The notes beneath the pieces were generated by a model. That model had not been told where the DNA came from. It ran no database searches and worked only from the letters and a program-made list of their open reading frames with translations. Shown here in pieces: positions 35,067 to 43,126 of a DNA stretch of 64,000 nt. How positions within the stretch are numbered: position 1 is the stretch's first letter; every line of letters begins with the position of its first letter. Both the position numbers and the translations under genes were made by a program. Source of the DNA: an uncultured Pseudoteredinibacter sp. (GTDB lineage Bacteria; Pseudomonadota; Gammaproteobacteria; Pseudomonadales; Cellvibrionaceae); contig NZ_CANMYE010000007.1 in assembly GCF_947502065.1 (NCBI RefSeq), forward strand, positions 99,132 through 163,131. Reading direction: 5' to 3'.

Positions 35067-35368
35067 GGATCTTGAATTCGTTGCTGTTTCAAAGTCTTGC
35101 TGCGCTCCTGTTGCTCCACCTCTCTACGCCTCTGCTTATTAATCTTTGACCAAGAGGCATCTTCTTTCTTTATAAATAGAGCTTGAAACATATTATAAAG
35201 TCCCGTTAGCTCAAGTAGTGGGCGCAGGCCAAGCCCGATTAAAATAAGTGCGGGAAAGTAATATACGAGAACTTTGGGGTTGGTCCATACAAAAAATGGG
35301 CAAAACCACCAAGCCGCTATATAGCAGCCCCTAGCAAAGGGGCCCCAGTAAAACTGTGCTTCCTGCAT
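35045..35368 (-). CDS. small membrane protein with charged C-terminal helix
   Basis: Unrecognised protein of 107 residues. Two hydrophobic segments (about 13-30 and 33-52), rich in Trp and Phe, precede a highly charged, Gln/Arg-rich helix (about 68-98, RREVEQQERSKTLKQQR) likely in the cytoplasm. It follows the methyltransferase gene by 20 bases on the same strand, so the two are probably one transcript. No function assigned. Confidence 0.6.
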   Translation of the reverse strand: MQEAQFYWGPFARGCYIAAWWFCPFFVWTNPKVLVYYFPALILIGLGLRPLLELTGLYNMFQALFIKKEDASWSKINKQRRREVEQQERSKTLKQQRIQDPRLPKNW

Positions 35369-35388
35369 ATGCTAATCCTTGTCTAGTT

Positions 35389-36069
35389 TTAAATATCGAT
35401 TTTTTGTGCCACAAAGATTATCGATGCAGGCTTGTGTGTTTGTGGGTTAACCGGTTCTTTTATTTGGATTAGCTTAAAGCCTGTGTCGGCAAATAATTTA
35501 TGCCAGGACTCTAGGGTTCTAAAATACCAAGGCGCGGCTTCCTTGAAGCGCTCGCTGATCCCCGTCCAGCTACCTTCACGCCAGCCGTCTTGGTAAGGTT
35601 GCTCGCCACAGCTAGAGTGGGGGTGTAAGGTTTGTACTACAAAATGGCCGCCATAATTCAATAGTGGACGCAGACGTCTAAATGCCAGCTCAACTGATTG
35701 TCGCCCGAGTAGAGAAAAATTAGCGACCGCTAAATCGATGGTGCTGCCCACGGTACGGCGGCAAATGTGCTCATACCGACAGAGTTTGAAATCGCCACCA
35801 CCTTTGGCCTTCGCAGTTTCTAAAAACATAGGCACGGCATCAACACCTGTAACCTCCCTGCCTTCAGCGGCTAGAGCTCGGCTTAGCCAGCCTTCGCCGC
35901 AACCAAGATCTAGCACGGTATGGCTGGGAATATCTTGCAAGGTCTCTAAAATAGCTTGATTGGTAACCAGCTCGCGGCTGCTTATCTCGCGGGCCTCTAA
36001 GGCTTCAAGCCATGGGGAGGCGTTGTGGTTCCAAGCCTGGAGAATCAGTTGTTCATTGAGCAAAGTCAT
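35389..36069 (-). CDS. class I SAM-dependent methyltransferase
   Basis: 226-residue protein with the Rossmann-type SAM-binding fold. Motif I VLDLGCGEGWLSRALAAEG is near residues 54-72, the acidic end of strand 2 is VTGVDAVP, and motif IV-like LAVANFSLLG follows. The N-terminal NQLI-WNHNASPW block and LHPHSS near 155 resemble small-molecule methyltransferases. Substrate unknown. A small membrane-protein gene follows after 20 bases. Confidence 0.85.
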   Translation of the reverse strand: MTLLNEQLILQAWNHNASPWLEALEAREISSRELVTNQAILETLQDIPSHTVLDLGCGEGWLSRALAAEGREVTGVDAVPMFLETAKAKGGGDFKLCRYEHICRRTVGSTIDLAVANFSLLGRQSVELAFRRLRPLLNYGGHFVVQTLHPHSSCGEQPYQDGWREGSWTGISERFKEAAPWYFRTLESWHKLFADTGFKLIQIKEPVNPQTHKPASIIFVAQKIDI

Positions 36070-36076
36070 AATGCAT

Positions 36077-36229
36077 TTATAAGCTAGTCGTGGACTGAGA
36101 AGCTGTTAAGCGTTCAAATTGAACTTGAATGCGCTGCTTTTGATAGTCCTCCAAGTATAGATGCCAAACCCCAACGAGCAAAATACTAAAACTAAGTAAT
36201 ATAAAAGATAAATTTTTAAGCAGTTTCAT
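36077..36229 (-). CDS. 50-residue single-pass membrane protein
   Basis: Short frame with start ATG 36229 and stop TAA at 36077-36079. It reads MKLLKNLSFILLSFSILLV, then a polar segment (EDYQKQRIQVQFERL). One transmembrane helix at about 7-23 with a basic N-terminus and a charged helix after it. GGGG lies 6 bases upstream of the ATG. It ends just before the methyltransferase start. Real-gene status is inferred from the ribosome site and membrane-protein composition only. Confidence 0.4.
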   Translation of the reverse strand: MKLLKNLSFILLSFSILLVGVWHLYLEDYQKQRIQVQFERLTASQSTTSL

Positions 36230-36303
36230 CCTTAACCCCATATGCATTGTGGGATTAAGAGTGCCAGAGAGAGGCTAAAGTTCCTGCTGGGGCTATTAGC
36301 TTG

Positions 36304-36567
36304 TCAGCTGTCCACAAAACTTACGTAATCAAAATGCGGGTTTTTTACTAAGGCTTCAATGCTGTAAATTCTTGCTAGCTCAATATCTTGAGTGACTCTG
36401 TTTAAGCCTGCATTCAATTGAAGTCGAATACATTCCTCATTGTTGGCGTTGTTAACAAGGTTAATGGCGACCCCTTGAATAAGCTTACCTGTACTGAGCT
36501 GGACTTTTATGGCGAGATTGTAGATGCAGCAAAGCTCTAAAATATCATAGTGTTTACAGGAGAGCAT
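36304..36567 (-). CDS. rof: Rof-like Rho-binding antiterminator
   Basis: 87-residue protein resembling Rof/YaeO, which binds Rho and reduces Rho-dependent termination in E. coli. The opening SCKHYDILELCCIYNLAIKVQL lines up with Rof NCDDYDNLELACQHHLMLTLEL, followed by a TGKLIQGVAINLV strand matching the DGEKLQAKASDLV region. AGAGG lies 9 bases upstream. Assigned from remembered sequence; moderate confidence. Stands alone between the 50-residue membrane protein and the GntR regulator. Confidence 0.65.
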   Translation of the reverse strand: MLSCKHYDILELCCIYNLAIKVQLSTGKLIQGVAINLVNNANNEECIRLQLNAGLNRVTQDIELARIYSIEALVKNPHFDYVSFVDS

Positions 36568-36688
36568 GCTGCTGCCCTCTTGGCTGATGGGCTTTTGCTT
36601 GGGGTACTTTGTGAGTGCTTGGGGTGTAGATTATTTCTATAGTATCCATGGTTCTATTTGCGGCTTATCCGTAAGCGTGCCTGGAAGG

Positions 36689-37345
36689 TTAATTTTCCAT
36701 TTTTAGAAGCAGGGTCTTGATATCATCTTTAGCGTTTAAAATATGTTGCTGTAAGAATTCGCAAGCCTGCTCACGTTTTCCAGCTCGGCATAACTCTAGA
36801 ATTTTTCGGTGTTCCTGTGCCGCGGTGGTGAAACCACCTGCTAACATTAAGTGCATCCGAACGTAGCGGTCGGCGCTTTTGTTTAATGTTCTCACCATTT
36901 CTTGAGTTTGCGGGCGTTTAGCTTTTTGGTACAAATGTTGGTGAAAATCTAAGTTCAATTCACCGCTGTGACTTTGGGTGTCTTCGTCATCTTGTTTGGC
37001 CAACCTGTCAAGAATATGCTCAGCCTTCAAAAAGTCATCTTCACTAAGATTATCAAAAGCATGTTTTAAAAGCTCGGCTTCTAGCATAGCTCGAAGCTCG
37101 AAAAGCTCATCTACCTGCTCCGCTGATACTTCGGTAGCTGTCGCACCCTTATGGGGCTCGAAGTGCACTAAGCCTTCCCCTTCAAGCTGCAAAAGAGCTT
37201 CTCGAACGGGAATTCGGCTGACATTAAGTTCTTCAGCCAGGGCAGCCTGGCGCAGAGGCTCTCCGGATTTGATTTCACCGTTAAGGATTTTCTCGCGGAT
37301 GGACTCAACCACCAGCTGGCTACGGGTTTTATGCACTATGGCCAT
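36689..37345 (-). CDS. GntR/FCD-family regulator, candidate controller of the hydroxyproline regulon
   Basis: 218-residue FadR-subfamily regulator. Residues about 8-75 form the winged helix (LVVESIREKILNGEIKSGEPL, then ELNVSRIPVREALLQLEGEGLV), and about 80-215 the all-helical FCD ligand-binding domain with metal-type His residues (DFHQHLY, EHRKILELC). It lies beside the hydroxyproline genes, and FCD regulators typically bind short palindromes like the TTGTATAnnnTATACAA sites found here. A weak half-site (GTATACTATA on the minus strand, about 37382-37391) lies upstream of the gene, so autoregulation is possible. Confidence 0.87.
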   Translation of the reverse strand: MAIVHKTRSQLVVESIREKILNGEIKSGEPLRQAALAEELNVSRIPVREALLQLEGEGLVHFEPHKGATATEVSAEQVDELFELRAMLEAELLKHAFDNLSEDDFLKAEHILDRLAKQDDEDTQSHSGELNLDFHQHLYQKAKRPQTQEMVRTLNKSADRYVRMHLMLAGGFTTAAQEHRKILELCRAGKREQACEFLQQHILNAKDDIKTLLLKMEN

Positions 37346-37467
37346 TAGGCTTCTCAGTTGTTATGTGTCGCAATGACTTCCTTATAGTATACCGCTTAAC
37401 GCTATTGCAAAAAACAGCTCTTCCTGGCTGCATTCGTCGCCGAGCTTATTTAGCTGGCGGCTAAGCG

Positions 37468-37491
37468 AAAAAAAGGCCAGACAAGCTGGCC
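37468..37491 (-). terminator. intrinsic terminator after the aldehyde dehydrogenase gene
   Basis: On the minus strand GGCCAG (37491-37486), loop CTTGT, CTGGCC (37480-37475), followed by seven T (37474-37468). Lies 32 bases after the dehydrogenase stop. Confidence 0.9.
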
Positions 37492-37522
37492 AAACACTAC
37501 AGGAATAAGATGCAGTACAGCC

Positions 37523-39028
37523 TTAGCTCAATAGGTGCGCTGGGGCGTTTTGATAGCAAATTGGACGCACAAAGCGGTGATAGGCCTCGGTGCCCACAGA
37601 TGTGCTGCGAACATCTGTCGACGATGGGAAAGGTCCACCGTGGTTCATGGAGTAGCACACTTCCACACCGGTAGGCATTTGATTGAAGATTAAGCGGCCG
37701 ACCTTATGAGCGATCTGCTGGCTTAGTTCTTGAGCGGAAGCTAAATCCTCTTCTAAGCCATGAATACTGGCCGTTAATTGGCCTTCCAGCGATGAAATAA
37801 TGGCCTTAAGCTCTTCTTCATCGCGGTAACTCACCATCAATGCTGCAGGGCCGAATACTTCTTCGTGCAGCTCTTGATTCGCTAGGAAAGCGCTGCCACT
37901 GGTGCTAAACAGTTTTGCTGCTGAGAAGTGCGGCTGTTCTGGTGTGTTGCTAGCAAGTAACTCAACGTTTTCGGTTTGTGCCAATTTAATGGTGCTCGCG
38001 CTATAAGCTGCACTGATGCCCTGAGTTAACAAAGCTGTTGTACTGGCTTTACTGATCGCCTCGCTGGCGATGCTGCGAAATTCCTTTGCCGACTCAGGAA
38101 CCAACCATAAACCAGGATTAGTACAGAATTGGCCGTTACCCATAACTAAAGAGTCGACTAAGCCTTGTGCAATAGTTTGAGCGTTGTCGCTGGCCATCGC
38201 CGGCATAACAACTTGCGGGTTCACCGCGCCGAGCTCACCATAGAACGGAATATTTTGTTGGCGCTCCCAGCAGGCTTTTTGCAGTAACTGGCCAACTTTA
38301 ATGGAGCCGGTAAATCCAACAGCTTGAATCGCAGGATGCTGTACCAGCTGCACACTCGCTTCGGGTTTGCTGCTTTGAACAAGGGAGAATACGCCACTGT
38401 GTAGCTGACATTTGTTGATCGCTTTTTCGATAGCTTGCGCTACTAGCTCTGAAGTACCTGGGTGCGCTGGGTGGCCTTTTACGACTACTGGGCAACCGGC
38501 CGCGAGTGCAGAGGCGGTATCGCCCCCGGCAGTAGAAAACGCATAAGGAAAATTTGAAGCGCCGAATACCGCTACTGGGCCCAAGGCAATGTGACGTAGG
38601 CGAGTTTCTGGTTTCGGTAAAGGTTCACGATTTGGATCGGCTTGGTCAACAATTTCGCTGCCGCTGCGCTCGCGAATAAATTGTGCAAACATGCGCAATT
38701 GGTTTACCGTACGCATGCGCTCACCTTGTAGGCGCATCATAGGTAAGCCGGTCTCTGCAGCAGTAGTGTCGAGCAGCTCATCGCCTAGCTCTAGAATTTC
38801 TTCAGCGATAGTTTCGATAAAATCAGCGCGTGTTTCATTGCTTAAGCTGCTATAGCTTGGAAAGGCTGCAGCGGCTTGCAGGGCAGCCTGATCGATATCG
38901 GCGCTGCTAGCGTTGAAATAGCTTTGTGAAATATTTTCACCGGCTAAAGGGTTATAGGCCTGAAATTGTCCTTCTGCTTCATTGCCAAGCCATACGCCTG
39001 CAACCAAGCTCTTACCAGTAATGCTCAT
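37523..39028 (-). CDS. alpha-ketoglutarate semialdehyde (2,5-dioxovalerate) dehydrogenase
   Basis: Aldehyde dehydrogenase of 501 residues, predicted to oxidise 2-ketoglutarate semialdehyde to 2-oxoglutarate, the last step of trans-4-hydroxyproline breakdown. Catalytic residues are visible: Asn159 in GASNFPYAFS, Glu265 in YGELGAVNP and nucleophile Cys302 in GNGQFCTNP. The GNGQFCTNPG form and the N-terminal layout match the KGSADH subgroup rather than generic ALDHs. It follows the epimerase gene on the same strand after 59 bases, and a strong terminator follows. Pathway assignment depends on neighbours. Confidence 0.87.
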   Translation of the reverse strand: MSITGKSLVAGVWLGNEAEGQFQAYNPLAGENISQSYFNASSADIDQAALQAAAAFPSYSSLSNETRADFIETIAEEILELGDELLDTTAAETGLPMMRLQGERMRTVNQLRMFAQFIRERSGSEIVDQADPNREPLPKPETRLRHIALGPVAVFGASNFPYAFSTAGGDTASALAAGCPVVVKGHPAHPGTSELVAQAIEKAINKCQLHSGVFSLVQSSKPEASVQLVQHPAIQAVGFTGSIKVGQLLQKACWERQQNIPFYGELGAVNPQVVMPAMASDNAQTIAQGLVDSLVMGNGQFCTNPGLWLVPESAKEFRSIASEAISKASTTALLTQGISAAYSASTIKLAQTENVELLASNTPEQPHFSAAKLFSTSGSAFLANQELHEEVFGPAALMVSYRDEEELKAIISSLEGQLTASIHGLEEDLASAQELSQQIAHKVGRLIFNQMPTGVEVCYSMNHGGPFPSSTDVRSTSVGTEAYHRFVRPICYQNAPAHLLS

Positions 39029-39087
39029 AAATTTTTCCTGTGTCTAACTGTGCTTATACAGCTGTAAAATTTTTAAAAAGGTTTGAA

Positions 39088-40089
39088 TTATTTCACCTGA
39101 AAACCGAAGGCATATGGATCGTCGTCATCTACCGTAATACAGTTTTTGCCGAAAACTTTTGCCCAGCCTTTGATACTTGGCATCATTGCAGGCTTTCCGG
39201 CAATTTCGGTTGCCGATTCCACTTTGCCAACGAACTGGCTACCAATAATGCTTTCGTGGGTAAATTCTTCACCGACAGATAGCTCGCCGCGGCTAAATAA
39301 CTGCGCCATTCTCGCGCTGGTACCAGTGCCACAAGGTGAGCGATCAATAGCTTTGTCGCCATAAAAAACCGCGTTAGCGCCATTTGACCCTTCCCGCTGA
39401 GGTTTGCCTGTCCACAATAAATGTGAGGCGCCACAAACGCTTGGGTCCTCTGGGTGTATACATTCAACAGTATCGTTGATGATGTCTCGGATAATGGGAC
39501 TGAATTGCAAGACTTGGGCGGCCGACCAATTCTCTAGGCCTGGATAATTTTCCTGTGGCTCTACAATAATGTAGTAGTTACCACCATAGGATATATCGAC
39601 TTTAAGGTCGCCCATGCCTGGAACATTAATTTGAATATCTTGGTGCGCTAGATAAGAGGCGATATTATAAATTTTTACCCATTCAACCTTGCCGTCACGT
39701 TGTTCGTACTCGACGCGAATTTGGCCTGCGGGAACATCCAGTATCAATTGGCCCGGTGTTTTGGCTTGCAACAATCCGGATTCAAGTGCAGCGGTTACGG
39801 TACCAATGGTGCCGTGCCCGCACATAGGTAAGCAGCCAGAGGTTTCAATAAAAAGTATTGAGGCGTCGGCATTGTCGCTGCAAGCTGGGTAAAGAAACGA
39901 GCCTGACATCATGTCATGACCGCGTGGCTCAAACATCAATGACTCAAGAATCCAGTAGTGATTGTTCAGGAAATCCTGACGCTTTTCACTCATGGTCTTA
40001 CCCACCAAATCTGGGTGGCCCGAAGTGACTAGTCGAACCGGGTTGCCGCAGGTGTGGGCATCTATGCAAAAAAACGTACCTTTGCGCAT
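39088..40089 (-). CDS. 4-hydroxyproline 2-epimerase (proline racemase family)
   Basis: Cofactor-independent epimerase converting trans-4-hydroxy-L-proline to cis-4-hydroxy-D-proline. Proline-racemase fold with both catalytic thiols: Cys90 in PMCGHGTIG and Cys253 in DRSPCGTGTSAR. The early DAHTCGNPVRLV is also typical. Length 333 matches the family. Two Cys bases are required for racemase/epimerase chemistry, in contrast to the divergent paralogue at 40299. Likely first gene of an operon with the KGSA dehydrogenase; AAAAGGAG lies just upstream of its ATG. Confidence 0.93.
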   Translation of the reverse strand: MRKGTFFCIDAHTCGNPVRLVTSGHPDLVGKTMSEKRQDFLNNHYWILESLMFEPRGHDMMSGSFLYPACSDNADASILFIETSGCLPMCGHGTIGTVTAALESGLLQAKTPGQLILDVPAGQIRVEYEQRDGKVEWVKIYNIASYLAHQDIQINVPGMGDLKVDISYGGNYYIIVEPQENYPGLENWSAAQVLQFSPIIRDIINDTVECIHPEDPSVCGASHLLWTGKPQREGSNGANAVFYGDKAIDRSPCGTGTSARMAQLFSRGELSVGEEFTHESIIGSQFVGKVESATEIAGKPAMMPSIKGWAKVFGKNCITVDDDDPYAFGFQVK

Positions 40090-40248
40090 GAAAAGGAGCC
40101 TTCTTTCTAAAGCGAGTAAATGCTGGCCCTTGCTACATAACTAACGTAATTAAAGGCCGATATAAGTTTTAGCTCTGCTGGATTTGAGGCAGTAAAAATG
40201 CCGGGCAGGAGAAGCCCCCACCAGAGACAATGAATGAATTGAAATATA

Positions 40249-40265
40249 GTGTATATTGTATACAA
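40249..40265. promoter_or_regulatory. regulon operator, site B
   Basis: GTGTATA-TTG-TATACAA, differing from the TTGTATAnnnTATACAA palindrome in only the first base. Part of it is also a perfect 14-base palindrome TATTGTATACAATA at 40254-40267. It lies 33 bases upstream of the dehydratase start and about 160 bases upstream of the divergent epimerase, so it could control both. Confidence 0.75.
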
Positions 40266-40298
40266 TAACAATCACTTTTCATTTCTGGCGTTCTTCCT

Positions 40299-41345
40299 AT
40301 GAGTTTCAAGCTGTCTCTTAATGACGAGAAAATTAAAGAATTTCAAACTCTTACAACAATTGATGCCCATACTGAGGGTGAGCCACTGCGAATCATTTTA
40401 GATGGTTATCCTGAGGTGCCAGGCACCAATATCTTAGCCAAGCGCCGTTGCTTACAATCTGAGTTGGATCACCTTCGCCAAGTCTTGATGTATGAGCCCA
40501 GAGGCCATGCCGATATGTATGGTGCTTTGCTTACTGAGCCCACCACGGAAGGCTCGGATTTCGGCATCCTGTTTATGCACAACGAAGGATATTCGAGCAT
40601 GTGTGGCCACGGTATAATCGCCGCTGTAACCATGGCTGCTGAATACGCCAATCTTGAAGTGCTGGTGGGTCAGCGTCGCACCGTGGGTATCGATGCCCCT
40701 GCTGGAAAAATTACCGCTTACGCTGAGCGCAGCGAATCCGGTGAGCTGGCTGTTAGCTTTGATAATGTTGAATCCTTCGTAGAGGTTTGCGACCGCAAGG
40801 TGCATGTTCCTGGTTTTGGTGAGCTGCAATACGATATCGCTTATGGCGGTGCTTATTATGCTTATGTGGATGCCGATGCAATTGACGTTGACTGCAGCCC
40901 CAACAACTCTGAGCAGCTTATCCAGCTTGGCCGTAGTATTAAACACGCTGTTATGGCCGATTACCCCTTGGTGCACCCTACCGAAGAAGATCTAGGCTTT
41001 TTATATGGCACTATCTTCACTTCGAAAAAAACTGACGAAGAAGACAGCCACTCTCGCCATGTATGTATATTTGCCGATGGTGAAGTTGATCGATCTCCTA
41101 CCGGTACGGGTGTCAGTGCGCGCATTGCTTTATTGCATCATCGCGGTGAAGTGAGCTCTCAAGAACGAATCAAGATTGAAAGCATTATTGGCAGCTCGAT
41201 GCAGGTTGAGATCGCTAGTCAGTTGGATTTCGAGGGTAAGCCGGCTGTTATTCCCCGCGTCTTCGGAACGGCTTTTATTACCGGAGTAAACCAGTTTTTG
41301 ATCGATAGTAATGATCCGCTCAAGCATGGCTTCCTGATTCGCTAG
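40299..41345 (+). CDS. trans-3-hydroxy-L-proline dehydratase (proline racemase family)
   Basis: 348-residue member of the proline racemase fold. The first catalytic Cys is kept (Cys102 in SMCGHGIIA), but the second is Thr268 in DRSPTGTGVSAR. Cys/Thr pairing is the hallmark of T3LHyp dehydratases, which convert trans-3-hydroxy-L-proline to pyrroline-2-carboxylate. The reductase needed next, an OCD-family protein, is encoded at 49235 under the same operator type. A D-amino-acid-type oxidoreductase gene follows after 10 bases. Confidence 0.9.
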   Translation: MSFKLSLNDEKIKEFQTLTTIDAHTEGEPLRIILDGYPEVPGTNILAKRRCLQSELDHLRQVLMYEPRGHADMYGALLTEPTTEGSDFGILFMHNEGYSSMCGHGIIAAVTMAAEYANLEVLVGQRRTVGIDAPAGKITAYAERSESGELAVSFDNVESFVEVCDRKVHVPGFGELQYDIAYGGAYYAYVDADAIDVDCSPNNSEQLIQLGRSIKHAVMADYPLVHPTEEDLGFLYGTIFTSKKTDEEDSHSRHVCIFADGEVDRSPTGTGVSARIALLHHRGEVSSQERIKIESIIGSSMQVEIASQLDFEGKPAVIPRVFGTAFITGVNQFLIDSNDPLKHGFLIR

Positions 41346-41355
41346 TGGTGTTGTA

Positions 41356-42630
41356 ATGGCCGTAAAAAAAGTTGCAGTAGTTGGCGCAGGTATCATTGGA
41401 ATTTGTTCGGCAATTGAATTGCAGCGCAGGGGTTTTGAGGTCTGCCTGTTAGATCCCAATGGGCTTGCTTCGCAAGCTTCATTTGGCAATGCAGGTCACT
41501 TCGCGACGGAGCAGGTTTTTCCATTAGCTGATCCTTCCTTACTTCCTGCATTGCCAAAGATTCTGCTAGACCCAAAGGGCCCTTTTCGGGTGGCGCCAAG
41601 CTACTTCTTTAAGGCGCTGCCATGGTTTTTCCGCTTTTTGCATAATATGTTGCCTTCTCGGGCGCAGCAAAATGGCAAGCTAATTCGTCAACTAAATGAG
41701 GTGGCCATTTCTGCTTATCAAGAGCTTTTGGCGAGTTGCGACTTAGACGCTGAATTGCAGTTGTCGGGCAGCTTATTAGCCTTTGAAAGCACCAGTGAAG
41801 TTGAAATCAAAAAGCAGCAAGCGGCCTATTTAGAGCAAGGTGTGGCCGTTGAATATCTAAACCGAGGCGAGGCTTTAGAGCTTGAACCTACTCTGGCCGA
41901 CAGTGTAAGCGCTTGCCTGTATTTTACTGAGGTGGGGCACTGCACAGATCCTGCCCGCTTATGCAACAAGCTCGCTGACTATTTTTTGGCCCAAGGCGGT
42001 GAGTTTAAAGCACTGCGGGTATTAAACGTTGCAGAGCAAGATAAAGCCGTTAGTTTATTCGTACAGCGAGAGGATGAAAGTAAGGCTGAATCTCAATTGA
42101 TGTTTGATAGCGTGCTCATCAGTAGTGGTGCCTGGTCAAAGCCCTTCGCAAATCAACTTGGCTATAAAGTGCCCCTTGATACCGAGCGTGGCTATCACCT
42201 AATGCTACCAGCGCAAAAGCTATTGAGCCGTCCGGTGGCTTCGGCGGAGCGTAAATTTATCATGACACCGATGTCAGCGGGTTTGCGATTGGCTGGCACT
42301 GTAGAGTTTGCCGGCTTAAAGGCCGAGCCAAATTACCAGCGGGCGGAGATGTTGCTACCCCATGCAAAGGCTCTGTTAAACGCTGATGTTGTGCAGAATT
42401 TTGAAATTGGAGCAGACACTGTCCGCTGGATGGGCTGCAGACCTTCATTGCCAGATTCCTTACCTGTAATGGGAGTCGCTCCAAAGCACCAGCGAGTATT
42501 CTTTAACTTTGGGCACCAGCACCTGGGTTTAACCTGGGGGGCAATCGCAGGGCGCTTAATTGCTCAGCATATGGCCGGAGAAACAACCGACTTAGATTTG
42601 ACGCCCTATTCCATCTCTCGATTCAATTAA
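41356..42630 (+). CDS. FAD-dependent D-amino-acid (D-hydroxyproline) dehydrogenase
   Basis: DadA-like flavoprotein of 424 residues with an N-terminal FAD-binding VVGAGIIGICSAIELQRRGF and C-terminal WMGCRPSLPDSLPVMG plus FGHQHLGLTWG, both conserved in D-amino acid dehydrogenases of the DAO superfamily. Ten bases after the dehydratase and divergent from the epimerase, so the likely substrate is cis-4-hydroxy-D-proline, giving pyrroline-4-hydroxy-2-carboxylate. This is inferred from context; general D-amino acid oxidation cannot be excluded. Confidence 0.88.
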   Translation: MAVKKVAVVGAGIIGICSAIELQRRGFEVCLLDPNGLASQASFGNAGHFATEQVFPLADPSLLPALPKILLDPKGPFRVAPSYFFKALPWFFRFLHNMLPSRAQQNGKLIRQLNEVAISAYQELLASCDLDAELQLSGSLLAFESTSEVEIKKQQAAYLEQGVAVEYLNRGEALELEPTLADSVSACLYFTEVGHCTDPARLCNKLADYFLAQGGEFKALRVLNVAEQDKAVSLFVQREDESKAESQLMFDSVLISSGAWSKPFANQLGYKVPLDTERGYHLMLPAQKLLSRPVASAERKFIMTPMSAGLRLAGTVEFAGLKAEPNYQRAEMLLPHAKALLNADVVQNFEIGADTVRWMGCRPSLPDSLPVMGVAPKHQRVFFNFGHQHLGLTWGAIAGRLIAQHMAGETTDLDLTPYSISRFN

Positions 42631-42642
42631 AAGCTTTAAAAC

Positions 42643-42707
42643 TTGGGCTCTCAGCCGTTGTAAGTGTATAGCGGACGCTATAAGCTGGAGAAAAAAAGAG
42701 AGCCCAA
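42643..42707 (+). promoter_or_regulatory. leader hairpin that could mask the ribosome site of the next gene
   Basis: TTGGGCTCTC (42643-42652) and GAGAGCCCAA (42698-42707) form a perfect 10-bp stem whose right arm contains the purine-rich AGAGAG that would serve as ribosome site of ATG 42710. An inner hairpin, TATAGC-GGAC-GCTATA at 42668-42683, lies in the loop. This could be a translational switch (for example a thermosensor or ligand/sRNA-responsive element), or a terminator of the upstream operon with no U tract. Confidence 0.5.
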
Positions 42708-42709
42708 AT

Positions 42710-43126
42710 ATGAGCACAGCTGTCCCCTTACTTAGTCACCTTAAAACCCCATTAGCCTATCAGTTTAATTATCTGATGCTTTGTATTGCTTGGAATGTAG
42801 CTGGCTTAATCTTATTAGCTAACGGTGAGCAGGCTTTAGGGCCAACAGCATCGACAAGTACCATTGCTATTTTGGCTGGATTTGGAGTGGCGCTGTTTAT
42901 TGGTGCTTGGAAACTTCCCTATTTGTATCTATTGGCAAGCGTACTATTGCTGTTAATCGCCAGCTCGGCGGTATTGCCAGCCTATACCAAAGATCCAAGT
43001 TTATGGCCTTCTGATTATTGGCGTTATGGTGGCGCCTTGCTCAATGGCCTGGGTGCTTTTGTTTGTGCGCGCGGTATCTTGGCCTTTTGGCAATGGCATA
43101 AGCTTAATGGTAAAACGAGTGACTGA
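42710..43126 (+). CDS. multi-pass membrane protein of unknown function
   Basis: 138-residue protein with four hydrophobic segments (about 16-38, 46-63, 68-90, 100-130). It starts MSTAVPLLSHLKTP and has a YTKDPSLWPSDYWRYGG loop. Not recognised. Its ATG follows a strong stem-loop containing the probable ribosome site. The GNAT gene downstream overlaps its end. Confidence 0.65.
   Translation: MSTAVPLLSHLKTPLAYQFNYLMLCIAWNVAGLILLANGEQALGPTASTSTIAILAGFGVALFIGAWKLPYLYLLASVLLLLIASSAVLPAYTKDPSLWPSDYWRYGGALLNGLGAFVCARGILAFWQWHKLNGKTSD

Noticed and set aside
37382..37393. Fourth full operator of the GTATAnnnTATAC type upstream of the regulator gene
   Set aside because: Only one half-site (GTATA on the minus strand) plus two further matches; too weak to list as a site, though autoregulation remains possible.
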